Positions 45,880 through 56,190 of a DNA stretch of 64,000 nucleotides are shown one piece after another (within the stretch, counting starts at the first letter, position 1; each line of letters opens with the position of its first letter). The notes beneath the pieces are model-generated. The model searched no databases and was not told the DNA's origin. It saw only the letters and a list, made by a program, of their open reading frames with translations. A program made the translations under genes and the position numbers. Source of the stretch: Guillardia theta CCMP2712 (taxonomy: Eukaryota > Cryptophyceae > Pyrenomonadales > Geminigeraceae). The DNA lies in NCBI RefSeq assembly GCF_000315625.1, contig NW_005434653.1, positions 105,615 to 169,614 on the forward strand, read 5' to 3'.

Positions 45880-46500
45880 GCCTCAGTGAGCCCGGCCCGG
45901 AGCCGCTGAATGCCCCCGGCCGCCGGGCCGGGGCCCCGGCGGTCCGACGGGCCCGGGGGGGCGGTCACGTTCCGAAGTTCAACGGTCACAGTGTTTGCAC
46001 TGCACCGTCTGGTGACTCAGGCTTCTGCTCAGTGAGAGTCAGGCCCCGGTGAGCCCGCCGGGTCAGCCTGCCTCACTGGACTCCGAATGATAGTAGCCTG
46101 ACATAAGCGGCTATTCAGAAAGACACCGTGACAAAATGGCATACTACCAGTGACCAGCGGCTATTGTACCGTACGGTAGCCTCGAGTCCGAAGTTCGTTC
46201 TCGGCTTCGCCGTCGGAGCCTCGGAGGCAGCCAAGCCTCCCGGCGGGCCCGGCCGGGCGCCCGGCGTCGGACTCCCCGGAGTCCGGCGGCCGGGACTCTT
46301 CGCCGAGTCTGCGGCCTCAGTCGGCCCGCCGTCAGCCAGTCTCGGCCCGCCGTGGCTGACGGCGGACTCACGGCCGGGTCCGAGTCCAACCGGGCCGTGT
46401 CGCGGCACTCAGAACTTTCACCGTTCCGCCGCCTGTAGGCAACCTGGTTTAGGGTAACCAGTTCAAGCCTGTAAAGCCTCTCCGAGTCACTGGGTCAGCC
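45880..46500. other. GC-rich island 5
   Basis: Same vocabulary (CGGCCGCCGGGCC, GGAGTCCGGCGG, GACTCACGG, GAACTTTC). The AT-normal spacer from island 4 (45545-45880) contains no gene. Confidence 0.7.
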
Positions 46501-46779
46501 GCGTGATCCAGATGAGGCATTGGTCCCATCCCCTCTCAAGATGTCGTAACTGTCGCATAAAATGATGTCTTCTCGTAGGTGCAATAGGCGCTTCAATGTA
46601 AAAGTAAACTTGTTTCCCTCATCGAAAAGACATGGTTTGGTTGCAACCGAAATAGAAACATAACCGCTAACGGCCGCATTGCCGTCAGCATTGAAATCTT
46701 TCCGTCATCACATCCTATGTTGGAACGCTTCATATTCGAAATAGCGTACTTTCACTTTCGTATGAATTGATAACTGATC

Positions 46780-47090
46780 TTTACTAAGTACCTGCTGTCC
46801 CCCAAATAGCTACCCTACCCTGTACCCTACCCTTCATCGTTCCCCATATCCTAAAGTTTGCGACGCCCTACCCTAACTACCACCCCTTCTGTATTTGAAA
46901 AGATATGGGTGAGATTTCCCTTACACCGGTACTTTGCAAGATAAAACAGAGGGTGTAATTTGACCCCTACCTACTCGAAATCACATTCCTCCAAAAATGA
47001 ATCACCCCTACCCCTACAAAACAAGAAAGTACCCTACCCACAGGCCTAACCGATGGTCTTTGAAGGAGCAGGGACTCCCGCAACCCCTCA
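46780..47090. other. AT-rich tract with CCCTACCC/GTACCC words
   Basis: Repeated CTACCCTACCCTGTACCC-type runs. Not a perfect telomere-like array. No gene in 46500-47090. Confidence 0.6.
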
Positions 47091-47253
47091 TTTACGCTCC
47101 TTGACTGCCTGGACACCCACGAACACCGCTGTGACCCCATTCCTTCTCCTCCTGCTTGTCCTTGATCCTCTCCCTTCTACTCCTCATTCTCTCTGTCCTT
47201 CTCTCACACCCCCCATCGCCCTCCCGTAGACCTTGAAGACTTCTCTGAACAAG

Positions 47254-47628
47254 ATGAGCTCCCCTCTGCATAAAGATGCATTCGACCAGTTCTTCGGAAG
47301 TTGTCCCTGCACCGCCCCAGTGTCGAACAAGCTCAATCTCATGACGGATTTTAGTATTTTCGAGACTTCTGATGAGTGGATAGATGACTTCGACCTCTTG
47401 AATCTTGTCCCGCATGGTCCTGATTGCAGATCTCCTGGCAAGAAAGAAAACACGGAGAAACCTTCGCAACCCATCGGAAGCCCTTCAGCCAACCTTTCAC
47501 CGATGGATATAGATGATCAGATCATCTGCAGTCCAATCTCAAGAGAAAATTACAACCGGCCCATTATTTCGCCCACAGCGCGAGCCAACATGAACTTGGG
47601 TCCTATCAAAGGAAATTTCAAGCTTTGA
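47254..47628 (+). CDS. small acidic protein with several Ser-Pro sites (124 residues), unknown
   Basis: Single open exon, ATG 47254 to TGA 47628. Acidic, with FETSDEWIDDFDLLNL in the middle and five Ser-Pro or Thr-Pro type sites (RSPGKK, GSPSANLSP, CSPISREN, ISPTARAN), typical of CDK or MAPK substrates; it also has PMDIDDQ. A good acceptor (CCTCCCGTAG) lies 25 bp upstream, so a 5' exon may exist. AATAAA-like signals are absent; the next 380 bp (47629-48008) hold no other gene. No family recognised. Confidence 0.55.
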   Translation: MSSPLHKDAFDQFFGSCPCTAPVSNKLNLMTDFSIFETSDEWIDDFDLLNLVPHGPDCRSPGKKENTEKPSQPIGSPSANLSPMDIDDQIICSPISRENYNRPIISPTARANMNLGPIKGNFKL

Positions 47629-48008
47629 CACACGTCCACCAGCGTGTAAATAGACCCATGTTGTACTTCTATACAAAAAAGAAAACACATTCATTACAAC
47701 TCATTTTCTAAGACAAACTCAGTACAACTCATCATCTTGTACTTTCTCTTCTCAAACAACCGCCAACCCATCCATTCGCAAGAATGAGTAGCAGAATGAA
47801 GCGTTCTAGATGCTCCTCTTCCTGATACGATATTCTCCATCAAATCTCAAAGTGATGAGAATCCATGCAATGTTTGTATCGTGCCTGTTGCCACTTGAAA
47901 GAGCAAAACCACAGAACTTCTTGCCTTGCCCCTTTCCACCTGCCAGCAAGTCAGACTTCTCCGTCATGGTCCAGCTGACTGTTACACCGACTCTTACCTC
48001 GCTCTCTC

Positions 48009-51000
48009 TCACCACTTGAGACTCATCGCCGCCTCCACTCCTCCTGCCTCGAGTACCTCCCTCTCCCCTTCCTCCTCCTTCACAAGATGTCCCAGCACCT
48101 CCAGGCCTGCTCGCTCAGTCTGCCGATCTATCCCCTCTCTTCGTATCGCTGCCACCACGGCCGAGACTCCTCCGGCTGCCCTGATCTCCGTCCGCCCTTC
48201 CTCCTCACGCGCGATAATCTCCAACAACCTCATTCCGGCTTCAAGGACGTCAGAGTTTGACTCGTGCTTCATCGCACTGAGAGCAGCCTCGACCCCTCCT
48301 GCAGCCTGGATTGCTCGCACACCCTCCTCCGATAGCAGTCGCAGCAGCGCAAGCCCGTGTTGCTGTATCTCTCTTTCCTCTGAGAACTTCCGCATGGCCG
48401 TCGCAGCCGCCTCGACCCCTCTTGCTGCTCGGATCTCCTTCCTTCCCTGCTCTGAGAGAGCGATTCTCTGGAGCAACTGAAGCCCTCCCTTCTGCACTTT
48501 TTTCTCGCCGCATTCGTACAAAACGCCGAGAATTCCGTCAGACAGTCGACGCTTTTGCGGCTGGTGTGCCTGTCCTCTTGCCAGCTGTCCCTTCATTGCC
48601 AGAAGCACAGTCTCCTGCCCCCTTGCTGCCAAGATCTCTCTCCGCCCCTCCTCTTCCTCTGACATTGTTACAAGCAGTTGAAGCCCTAGTTCCATGATCC
48701 TAATGTCTGCCCTGTGTTCTCTCATGGCAGCCAGCACTACCTCCACCCCTCCTGCTAGTCGGATCCTCCTGCCTTGATCTTGCATCTTACTGGCCATGCC
48801 ATACAGCACAGCAAGCCCGGCCTCCTGCAAGACCCCGTTGCCCCTGCACTCTCGCATGCCTCCCGTGACAGCGAGAACGTCGTCCTCGGATCGGTTCCTC
48901 TCGTCGGTTGCCAGGCTACTGAGGAGCTTGAAGGCGTTTTGAGACGCGAAAAAGCTGGCCAAGATATCCAGGTAACAAGGCAACCACACATCAACAGCTC
49001 CAGCCTCGCGCATCTCACTTCGCGCTTGATCGTCGCTTGATATCTTTGCAAGCAAGTCCAGCCCTCGACCTCGATGACTCTGATCATTCAAAAGTTGTAA
49101 GATCTTGGCCACTGCCACTCTGCCCCCTCCCCCAGTAGCTAGCACCTCTCTCCACCCCTCTCGGTTAAGCAACAGGTCTCCAATCAAACCCATCCCCAAA
49201 TTGTTACTTCCGCGTGAAAGCTCCAGTTTGAGCATCGCCGAAACCGCTGCCCTCACTCCCTTCTGCGCGTAGATCTCCTTACGTCCTTGGGCATCCTTTG
49301 ACATGTTCTCCAGAAATTCGATTCCTGACCGGTAAGTGTCTTTGTACAGATCCGAGTGTTGCTGCAATATGTCGATTACTCCTTTGACGCCTCCTCCGGC
49401 AAGGATCTGCTGCCGCCCCTCCTCGCATTTGGAGAATGAAGCAAGCAACTCAAAGCTTCTTCTCTGGACCGTTGGTTCATCTTTGAACTTCATGATTGCC
49501 TTCACTACTGTCTCCACCACTTGTGCTGCTTTCAGAGCTCTCAGCCCAACCCGATTAATATCAAGGTAGTCGTAGTTGTACAGCTCCTTCAACCCTGCTC
49601 GCTGCACTGCCAGGTCTCGAGGATGCTCACGCATGGCTCCGAACGCTGCCTTTACAAACTCAGCTTGCTCGAAGACATTCATCTCTATCTCGCTCCTGAT
49701 AACTTCAGCCATCCACCATAAGTCCCCTGCCGGTCGGTTCCTTTCGTCACTTGCAAGGCAGCTCAGCAGCAGTAGAGCTGCCCGCCTCTCATCTTCATGG
49801 TCGTAATCTAGTGCCTCCAGAGCTATCTCCACCCCTCCGGCCTCCTTGATCTCCCTCCGCCCCTCCTCCTCCTCCAACAGCATCCCCAGTACCTTCAGCC
49901 CCGCTAGCCTCACCTCCTCCTCCCCCATAAGCTCCCGCATGGCCTTCATCACCACCTCCACCCCTCCCCCTCTCCGCATCCTCTCCCGCTCCCTCTCCTT
50001 CCTCAGCAGCTTCGAGAGAGCCATGATCCCTGCTCGTTGAATGTCGACATCCGTGCTGTGGTCCCGTATGGCTCCCAGGACCAGCTCGACTCCTCCTGCT
50101 GCGCAGACCTTCCCCTCACTGTCAGTGTCATCTACTTTCTCTACCATTGTCTGCAGCCCTGCCCACTGCACCTGACCGTCTGCTGTGTACTCGCGCATGG
50201 CATCGAGCACCGCCTCAAAATTGGATCCATGCCTAATACTCGTTCTGGTGGTGAAAAACTTCAGAAGACTGGGAGAATGATGATTCGAAACATTTTGCTG
50301 CGAGTTGTTCAACGGGTCCTGGAGCGCATTCGATGCTGCCTCGACAACAACTGCTTCCACTACCTTCCTGCATGCTTCTTTATCTTCGCAGATCTTCATA
50401 AGCGAGTCCAGAGCAATATCCCGCCTCGTTCCATTTTGATCAGGATGCATGAAAACCTTTGCAACCGTCTCTATCCCCCCGGCTGCCACAAATGCTCTCT
50501 GCCCCTCCTTCGCTTGCAAGATTTTTTCAAGACTACAGAGTATTGAAATTCCTTGATCATAAAGAGGAGATGTGTTCATCTCGCATGTTACCCCTACAGT
50601 ACTGATCACTGCCCTCAGCAGCCCTGATCTAAACAGCTCTTCTATCTTCACCTCTGGTGCGTCGAAGAGTGTAGATAACAAACAACACCCCCACCACTCC
50701 TTGTAAAGGACATCTCCATGGGCATGCATGGTTTCAGCCATCAACTCCAGCCCCCCTGCTGCAAGAACCTCCCTCCGTCCATCCATGGTCCACGATATCG
50801 CATTCAGTACCTCTAGTCCTGCCAACACCACCCTCCGGTCTCCCTGGAATTCCCGCAAACATCGTATGAGCATCTCTACCTCTCCACCTGTCCGCATCTT
50901 GTTCTCCGTGACAAGGTAGCTCAGAGCAAACAAGGCCTCTTGCATGTCCTTTGAAGAGCCGCTGGACTTGTTGCAGGGCTCTAAGCACCTGACGAATGCC

Positions 51001-52205
51001 TCCACCCCTCCAGCCTCCTTGATCTCCCTCCGCCCCTCCTCCTCCTCCAACAGCATCCCCAGTACCTTCAGCCCCGCTAGCCTCACCTCCTCCTCCCCCA
51101 TAAGCTCCCGCATGGCCTTCATCACCACCTCCACCCCTCCCCCTCTCCGCATCCTCTCCCGCTCCCTCTCCTTCCTCAGCAGCTTCGAGAGAGCCATGAG
51201 CCCTGCTCGTTGAATGTCGACATCCGTGCTGTGGTCACGTATGGCTCCCAGGACCAGCTCGACTCCTCCTGCTGCGCAAGCTCTCTTCAGCCCTTCTCCT
51301 TCCAGCACCATCATGCCTAACGCCGTCAGCCCGGTCTCTACCACATCTCTATCAGTCCGGTGCTCGCTGAGACAGCTTGTCACTTCCTCCACCCCTCCGG
51401 CTGTCAGGATCTCCCTTCGTGCTCGCTCACTGCGCAAGATAGGCCCGAGCAGCTGCAGCTTATCTTGCTCAAGCTTCCATGAAGCCTTGTATGCTCTCAC
51501 GGCATGCTTGCTGGGGTATTTGATTGTCTCGACGTATCCGAGCAGCTGCAAAAGCACTTCCATCCCTGCTTCTTGCAGCCTCCCGTTCTTCTTGTGCTCC
51601 CTCATGGCCCCCATCACAACGGCTACACCCCCGTCCTTGAGGAGCTCCTCCTTCTCCTCCTTCTTCCATTCGTAAATAGCCAGTAGCTTCAGCCCGGCTC
51701 TCAGCACCCTCTGATCACACCCGCACTGCCGCATGGCCACTAGCACTGCCTTGACTTTCTCCTTGGCACCATCGATCTTAATGCTCGACCTTGGGATGTA
51801 GACCTTTACAATCCTATAGTCTGCATGAATGCCAAGAGCTGCCTCCAGAGCTTTCAGAGCTGCTGACGCATCCGCTGCCGGAGACAAGGACCCTGGCGCC
51901 TGCACAAGGGTCCCTACTGCAGGAGGTTGAGCTATCCCAAGCGAGAAATCTACCCTCTCGCTGCCTTCAACTCCGGTTTCTGCTGCGTTGCCCTTCACCT
52001 GCGATCCCTCCCATCATACCTCACAGCCTGAGATGCTCAGTCTACAGACCTTCTTAATCGGTCGCTCGAGGGTTTCGCTCGAGCCAGTCGCTGATGCATC
52101 TGGTGATTCTCCTCCATCTCCAATTGCTGCTGCTGCCGATCTTCGGCTGCCCGCAAAGGCATTAAGGAGTGACTTGGATTCTTCCGTCTGTTGTGATTTC
52201 AGCAT
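48009..52205 (-). CDS. large armadillo-repeat protein (1381 residues)
   Basis: Exon 1 is 52205-52050 (starts MLKSQQTEESKSLLNAF); a 51-bp intron precedes a single 3990-bp exon 51998-48009. About 25-28 armadillo-type repeats of roughly 42 residues follow, each with the pattern GGVE.V..AM..H......Q.AGL..L..L...EEGR.EI..A, as in LRRK2 and vacuole-type armadillo proteins. No kinase, RING or other domain is fused. Armadillo solenoids bind protein partners; the partner is unknown. Two internal segments are almost identical at DNA level (see separate entry). The contrast between one long exon here and many small introns in neighbouring genes hints that the repeat region grew by duplication after intron loss, or was acquired as cDNA. 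Confidence 0.93.
49829..50106. repeat. internal duplication A in the armadillo gene
   Basis: 278 bp, matching 51001-51278 with only about three mismatches (CGG/CAG, GATCC/GAGCC, TCCCGT/TCACGT). It encodes two armadillo repeats (around RMRRGGGVEVVMKAMRELMG). Neighbouring repeats are far more divergent. Confidence 0.92.
51001..51278. repeat. internal duplication B in the armadillo gene
   Basis: Partner of 49829-50106, in the same orientation and reading frame, 1172 bp away. Confidence 0.92.
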
Positions 52206-52324
52206 GAGGCATGTATAGGAGTTAAGAGAGCACGTGCATCATGTTTCATGACATACCATGTTTTTATCAGCGAGATTTGAGCAGGATCGATTATAATGTT
52301 GTGATGCTGAGCTGTCTTCGAGAA

Positions 52325-52590
52325 GCCTGAACTGCGCATGTGACCGCACCTGAGCCTCGTTCCTCAGGGCCTCGTCCCCACAGCCTCCGACTCGCCGACG
52401 CAATCTTCTGCGCCGTACGGTCCCTCGCCCCAGCCCGACCCGCAGCCTTCCAAGTTCCCGGATGCGTCCATGCCGGACCAGCCATTATCCCGAGCCCAGG
52501 ACGTGCTGATGGAGGGCCTGGAGGATGCGGGGCCGGCGGGTTGTGCTCGCCGCGAGTCGGGAGCCCACATTCTGCGCGCCGCGGCACTGG
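52325..52590 (-). pseudogene. SHAQKYF-Myb pseudogene riddled with short GC-rich insertions
   Basis: Nearly identical to the gene at 53481-53921 (same strand), from MWAPD through GVGRG...AVGTR to NEAQVRSHAQ, but interrupted by short extra blocks relative to it: AGGGCCTC at 52366-52373, ACTCGCCGACG at 52390-52400, ACGGT at 52417-52421, an altered 15-bp block near 52452-52466, CGAGCCC at 52491-52497, GCCGGCGGGT at 52532-52541 and CCGCGAG at 52550-52556. None is a multiple of three. The bases between them are almost unchanged. A weaker match continues to about 52860 (GGATGAACATC, AGCAGCAACAGCCTG), covering the gene's N-terminal part. It cannot encode the protein. Confidence 0.88.
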
Positions 52591-53480
52591 AGTCACGATC
52601 ATCGGATAGCAGGCAGTCTGAATAAGAAATATTCTGTCAGCGTGAGGGACAAGCAGGCAAGGGAGCCGCTCCGCGGGGGGGGCCGGGGGGGGCTGTTAGG
52701 ACTCGCGCCATGCCGAGCCTCCGGGAGAAGGGAGGGTGTAGCAACTTTCGCTCCTTTCTCCTGTTGCCATGTTGGGTTTGTCACAGCCTGTGAGGATGAA
52801 CATCATGGCATCGTAACTGGAAGAGAGCAGCAACAGCCTGGTCCGACTGGCAACAGACAGCACATGAAGAGAGGCATAGTGAGAGTTTCAAGATGCGACA
52901 ATGGGGAACGAGTTTGTCGGAGAACTGGGCCCTGGGGCTGATTTCTACTCTCCGATACCTCACCTTTTCAATGGGAAATCATCGGTTTTGACTGGCATCC
53001 AACATCGTTTCGGTGGGGGGACAGGATATGCTTCACGACTGCTGACATCTTGTCGGCGAGGCGGGCTTAACAGGACTTCGTAATAAAGACGAGACCAGGC
53101 ATAATAAAGAACGAGTCATGAAAGAAGTGGGTAATGACTCTACTGTCAGTGTTGTGCAATGTTGACATCGGTTGCGACTTTCATCACCACGAAGCTGTGC
53201 ATGACTGAAAGACTTGCACAGCTTCAGCATGGGGATTGTAGTGAGATCCTTCAGAGTGTATAATAGGATAAGGAATTTCGTACCGAAAGGGAGAAGTAAA
53301 GGGAAGGAAGGCACGCGGATGAAAGCAATTGTGTTGTGCAAAAGTGGTTTCTTCCTGGCAAGTCTTTTTTTTCATCTTTGATTATTCTTAATGGAATGAT
53401 TGAAACGTCTACACGAGAATCTATGCTCGTATCTTCACAAACTGCATGCAGCTGATAACTTCTGGCATCCTTGTGAGATT
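52590..53480. other. no gene; tail of the Myb pseudogene and plain intergenic DNA
   Basis: 52620-52870 retains fragments of the Myb gene's 5' half. 52670-52700 is a G-rich run. 52900-53480 has only open frames without support. Confidence 0.5.
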
Positions 53481-53921
53481 TTAACCTCCTCGCCTCCAGA
53501 CCTTCTGGAAATACTTCTGCGCATGTGACCGCACCTGAGCCTCGTTCCTCGTCCCCACAGCCTCCGCAATCTTCTGCGCCGTCCCTCGCCCCAGCCCGAC
53601 CCGCAGCCTTCCCGCCGCATCCTCCATGCCGGACCAGCCGTTATCCAGGACGTGCTGATGGAGGGCCTGGAGGAAGCGGGTGTGCTCGTCGGGAGCCCAC
53701 ATTCTGCGAGCGATGTGATCCTGGAGAGGTGAAGGCGACGACGGCAAGGAGAGACAAGGGGATAACGGGGAGGAGACTGAAGAGCTGTCATGCGTGTTGT
53801 CTTCGCCGCCTGCCCTCTCTTCGCTGGAAGAGCAGGGCAGATTGTAACAAGGATGAACATCGAGAGGGAATAGAGCAGCAACAGCCTGATCCACAGAAAG
53901 GGAGGAGGACGCAAACGACAT
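53481..53921 (-). CDS. SHAQKYF-class single-Myb transcription factor (dispersed paralogue)
   Basis: Single exon, 146 residues, start chosen at ATG 53921 because MSFASSSLSVDQAVAALFPL aligns with the N terminus of the array genes (SIDDAVAALYPLDIHP). Ser-rich acidic linker, then RRMWAPDEHTRFLQALHQHV, VGLGRGTAQKIAEAVGTRNE and the canonical SHAQKYF followed by QKVWRRGG. It keeps Tyr where the array copies have Val, so it is closer to the ancestral form. It is the obvious source or sister of the pseudogene 0.9 kb away. Confidence 0.9.
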   Translation of the reverse strand: MSFASSSLSVDQAVAALFPLDVHPCYNLPCSSSEERAGGEDNTHDSSSVSSPLSPCLSLPSSPSPLQDHIARRMWAPDEHTRFLQALHQHVLDNGWSGMEDAAGRLRVGLGRGTAQKIAEAVGTRNEAQVRSHAQKYFQKVWRRGG

Positions 53922-54289
53922 GGTGGAGAGAATTGCGAGGGCGATCGAATGGAATGAGAAGCAAAGAGACCCTGCGAGGAGCAGTGGAACAAGCGACGGG
54001 ACTGGGAGCAAATGCTTTAAAAAGAGGGGCAGGGGGGAGAATCTGCCCCCTGAGAACTCGTTATTTCGATGGGAGACGAGTGGGCTGACAGTGTACGGTT
54101 CACGGTTGGCACCCGAGTACGGTCAACCCACATCGCTTGGACGGGGGAAGGATACAGTTAAAGACTGTTTACGTGACTTGGCTGACACTGAGAGCTTGAG
54201 CAGCTTAAAGTGTATCGGCGTCGGCGTGAGCGTCACCGCCGGTGAGTAGTAGGATTATACTAACTGTACTGATTTTTAACTTTACTAAG

Positions 54290-54500
54290 ACAACTATGTA
54301 CTACACCGGGCTGTTCCGCCGCCGGGCCGGGCGGCCGGCTACGCCGCAGTGAGCCGGGCCGCGCCAGCTCACTGAGCGCCCGGCCCCGCCCACTCAAGGT
54401 TGCCGGCCGCCGGGTGCGGTGGGCCCGGGGCGAGTCAATCCGGCCCGGTCGTCACTGCGGCCCGGCCCGGGAGGCCTTGAGCTGACGAAAGATCCTGGAC
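54290..54500. other. GC-rich island 6
   Basis: CCGCCGCCGGGCCGGGCGGC and similar words, ending just before the 3' end of the P-loop gene at 54537. The 53922-54290 stretch to its left is empty. Confidence 0.7.
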
Positions 54501-54536
54501 CGGATGCGTTTGCAAGTCGGATCACCTGAGACGTCT

Positions 54537-55894
54537 TCAGTGCGAGGCCGAGAGACCATCCAGCGCTGCCGGCAAGTTTCCTTCAAGGCTTGTTCGCCGA
54601 GCGATCCGCCAGCCACCACTGCTCCCCTCCTTCGAGTCTCCCCCCAATCCCATCACGTCCACCACGCTCTCGTACAGCAAGTCGTACTTGAAGGCTTCCT
54701 GGTACTCCTCGAGCGTCCACGAGCATACTTTCAGTTCTTTGGCCTTTTCCTCAAGATCTTCCCCAAAATGCTTCATTCTTCGAGAGCTCATCGATGTTGT
54801 GATAACAAGTCGCCGATTCTCCCAGTCACCATGGCGCCATAGCAGACATACACTGTACAAGTCTTCATGTACTTGTGTCCCCTCCACAAACCCATCCAAG
54901 GACAGAAAATACTTATGACTCTCCCCCGCCCATGCTTCAAGAACATTCTCAAGAAAGACGGCTGCCTTTTTAGCATTTGCCTCACACTTTTTCTGTACAT
55001 CGCCATCAACCTGGTAGATACTGACAATCCCCGATTTCCGGATCCGTACGCACATCGTCCGCCATCCTGCCTCCGTGCTCAGTGATTGCATGAAGGACAT
55101 GGTCGTCATCGTCTTTCCCGTCCCCGGAGTGCCTAGGATCCATCCCAAACATCCTTCCTTGCACACTTGTTCCTCGAGGAAGCCCCACTGCAAATTGAAG
55201 TCTTCCCTGCAGTAGAGCCAACATAGCTCTGCTTGCCCAGAGCTGTTTGGTATCAGCAACGACCGATCCAGACAGAATAGTTTGCCCCCCTCCTTATGGC
55301 CCAGTCGCCTTCGATCCAATTTTGTCTCTGTCCAGCGTACGCTTGTCTCCACAGTCCTTTCACGGCCTTCACGCATCTTGTGCGCATTCTGCAATTCCCT
55401 GAGGAGTTGTTCCAAACGACGATTCTCTGCTGCTTGAAGGCTTTGCCACTGTTCGTGCAGGTTCTCCCTCTCCTTGTGCAGGTTCTCCCTCTCCTTGTGC
55501 AGGTTCTCCCTCTCCTTGTGCAGGTTCTCCTGCTTGTTGTGCAGGTTCTCCCTCTCCTTGTGCAGGTTCTCCTGCTTCTTTCCGAGTTTTTCTTTATCTG
55601 CTAGTATTTGGTTTTTTCTCTCCTCCAGATTCATCTGTATGGCCCTCCAGTACTCTCTGTTAGCCCCTTCCTCAACAAGCTTCAGCGCGGCCTCAGCCTT
55701 CCTCTGCATAAGTTCCTTAAGCTCTGTTTGAAGGTTCTCCTCCTGCGTCTCCAGGTTTTCCTCCTGCGTCTGAAGGTTCTCCTCCTGCGTCTGAAGGTTC
55801 TCCTCCTGCGTCTGAAGGTTTTCCTCCTGCGTCTGAACGGTAGGTTTTCCTTCTGCGTCTCAAGGTTTTCTTCATGTCGTCTTCGCTTCGCCAT
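54537..55894 (-). pseudogene. coiled-coil P-loop NTPase, Crinkler/RHS-like, frameshifted by a 5-bp insertion
   Basis: From ATG 55894 (MAKRRRHEENLETQKENL) the frame enters a perfect heptad-repeat coiled coil (QTQEENL, then HKERENL and HNKQENL units), but 5 extra bases at 55837-55841 (ACGGT on the top strand) shift it. From about 55836 the remaining frame is open to a TGA at 54537. It contains the second coiled coil, CREDFNLQWGFLEEQV, the Walker A in GWILGTPGTGKTMTTMSFMQ, a Walker-B-like YFLSLDGF and WENRRLVITTS. The arrangement (heptad coil then P-loop) matches the 23-30 kb genes without close sequence identity. If translation started at ATG 55709 a shorter 390-residue protein would still be possible. 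The gene is flanked by GC islands on both sides. Confidence 0.72.
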
Positions 55895-55899
55895 AGCAG

Positions 55900-56190
55900 T
55901 TTGTCGCTGGCCGGGGCCACCTACTGGACCCGGCGCCGGGACTCAGGGACTGAGTCATCATGGCAGCAGGTCCGGGCCCGGAGCCGGGCGACCCCCGGCC
56001 CCGCCGGGGCGTGACCTGGTGGACTCCGTGTGAGTGTGCCACTCGGGCCCTCAGCCGAGCTTTACTCAGGAGCGCTGAGGGCCGGCCAGCGGGGAAACCC
56101 TGACATCCGGGCCCCGGCCATCCACCATGATGGCCGGGCACTGGGGCCTCATTGCCAGTGACCGGCATCGGCCGCCACTCAGCCTGGCAG
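55900..56190. other. GC-rich island 7
   Basis: GGCCGGGGCC, GACTCAGGGACTGAGTC and CCCGGAGCCGGGCG words. It starts 6 bp upstream of the start codon of the broken P-loop gene, so that gene's promoter has been overwritten. Confidence 0.7.

Noticed and set aside
46800-47060. CCCTACCCT runs as interstitial telomere repeats
   Set aside because: Not a regular tandem array; spacing and words vary (GTACCC, CTACCACCCC), and similar words are scattered through other AT-rich tracts.
55296-56033. Plus-strand frames with repeated VQVLPLL / LRLKVLL segments
   Set aside because: Antisense of the coiled-coil heptad repeats of the minus-strand P-loop gene.
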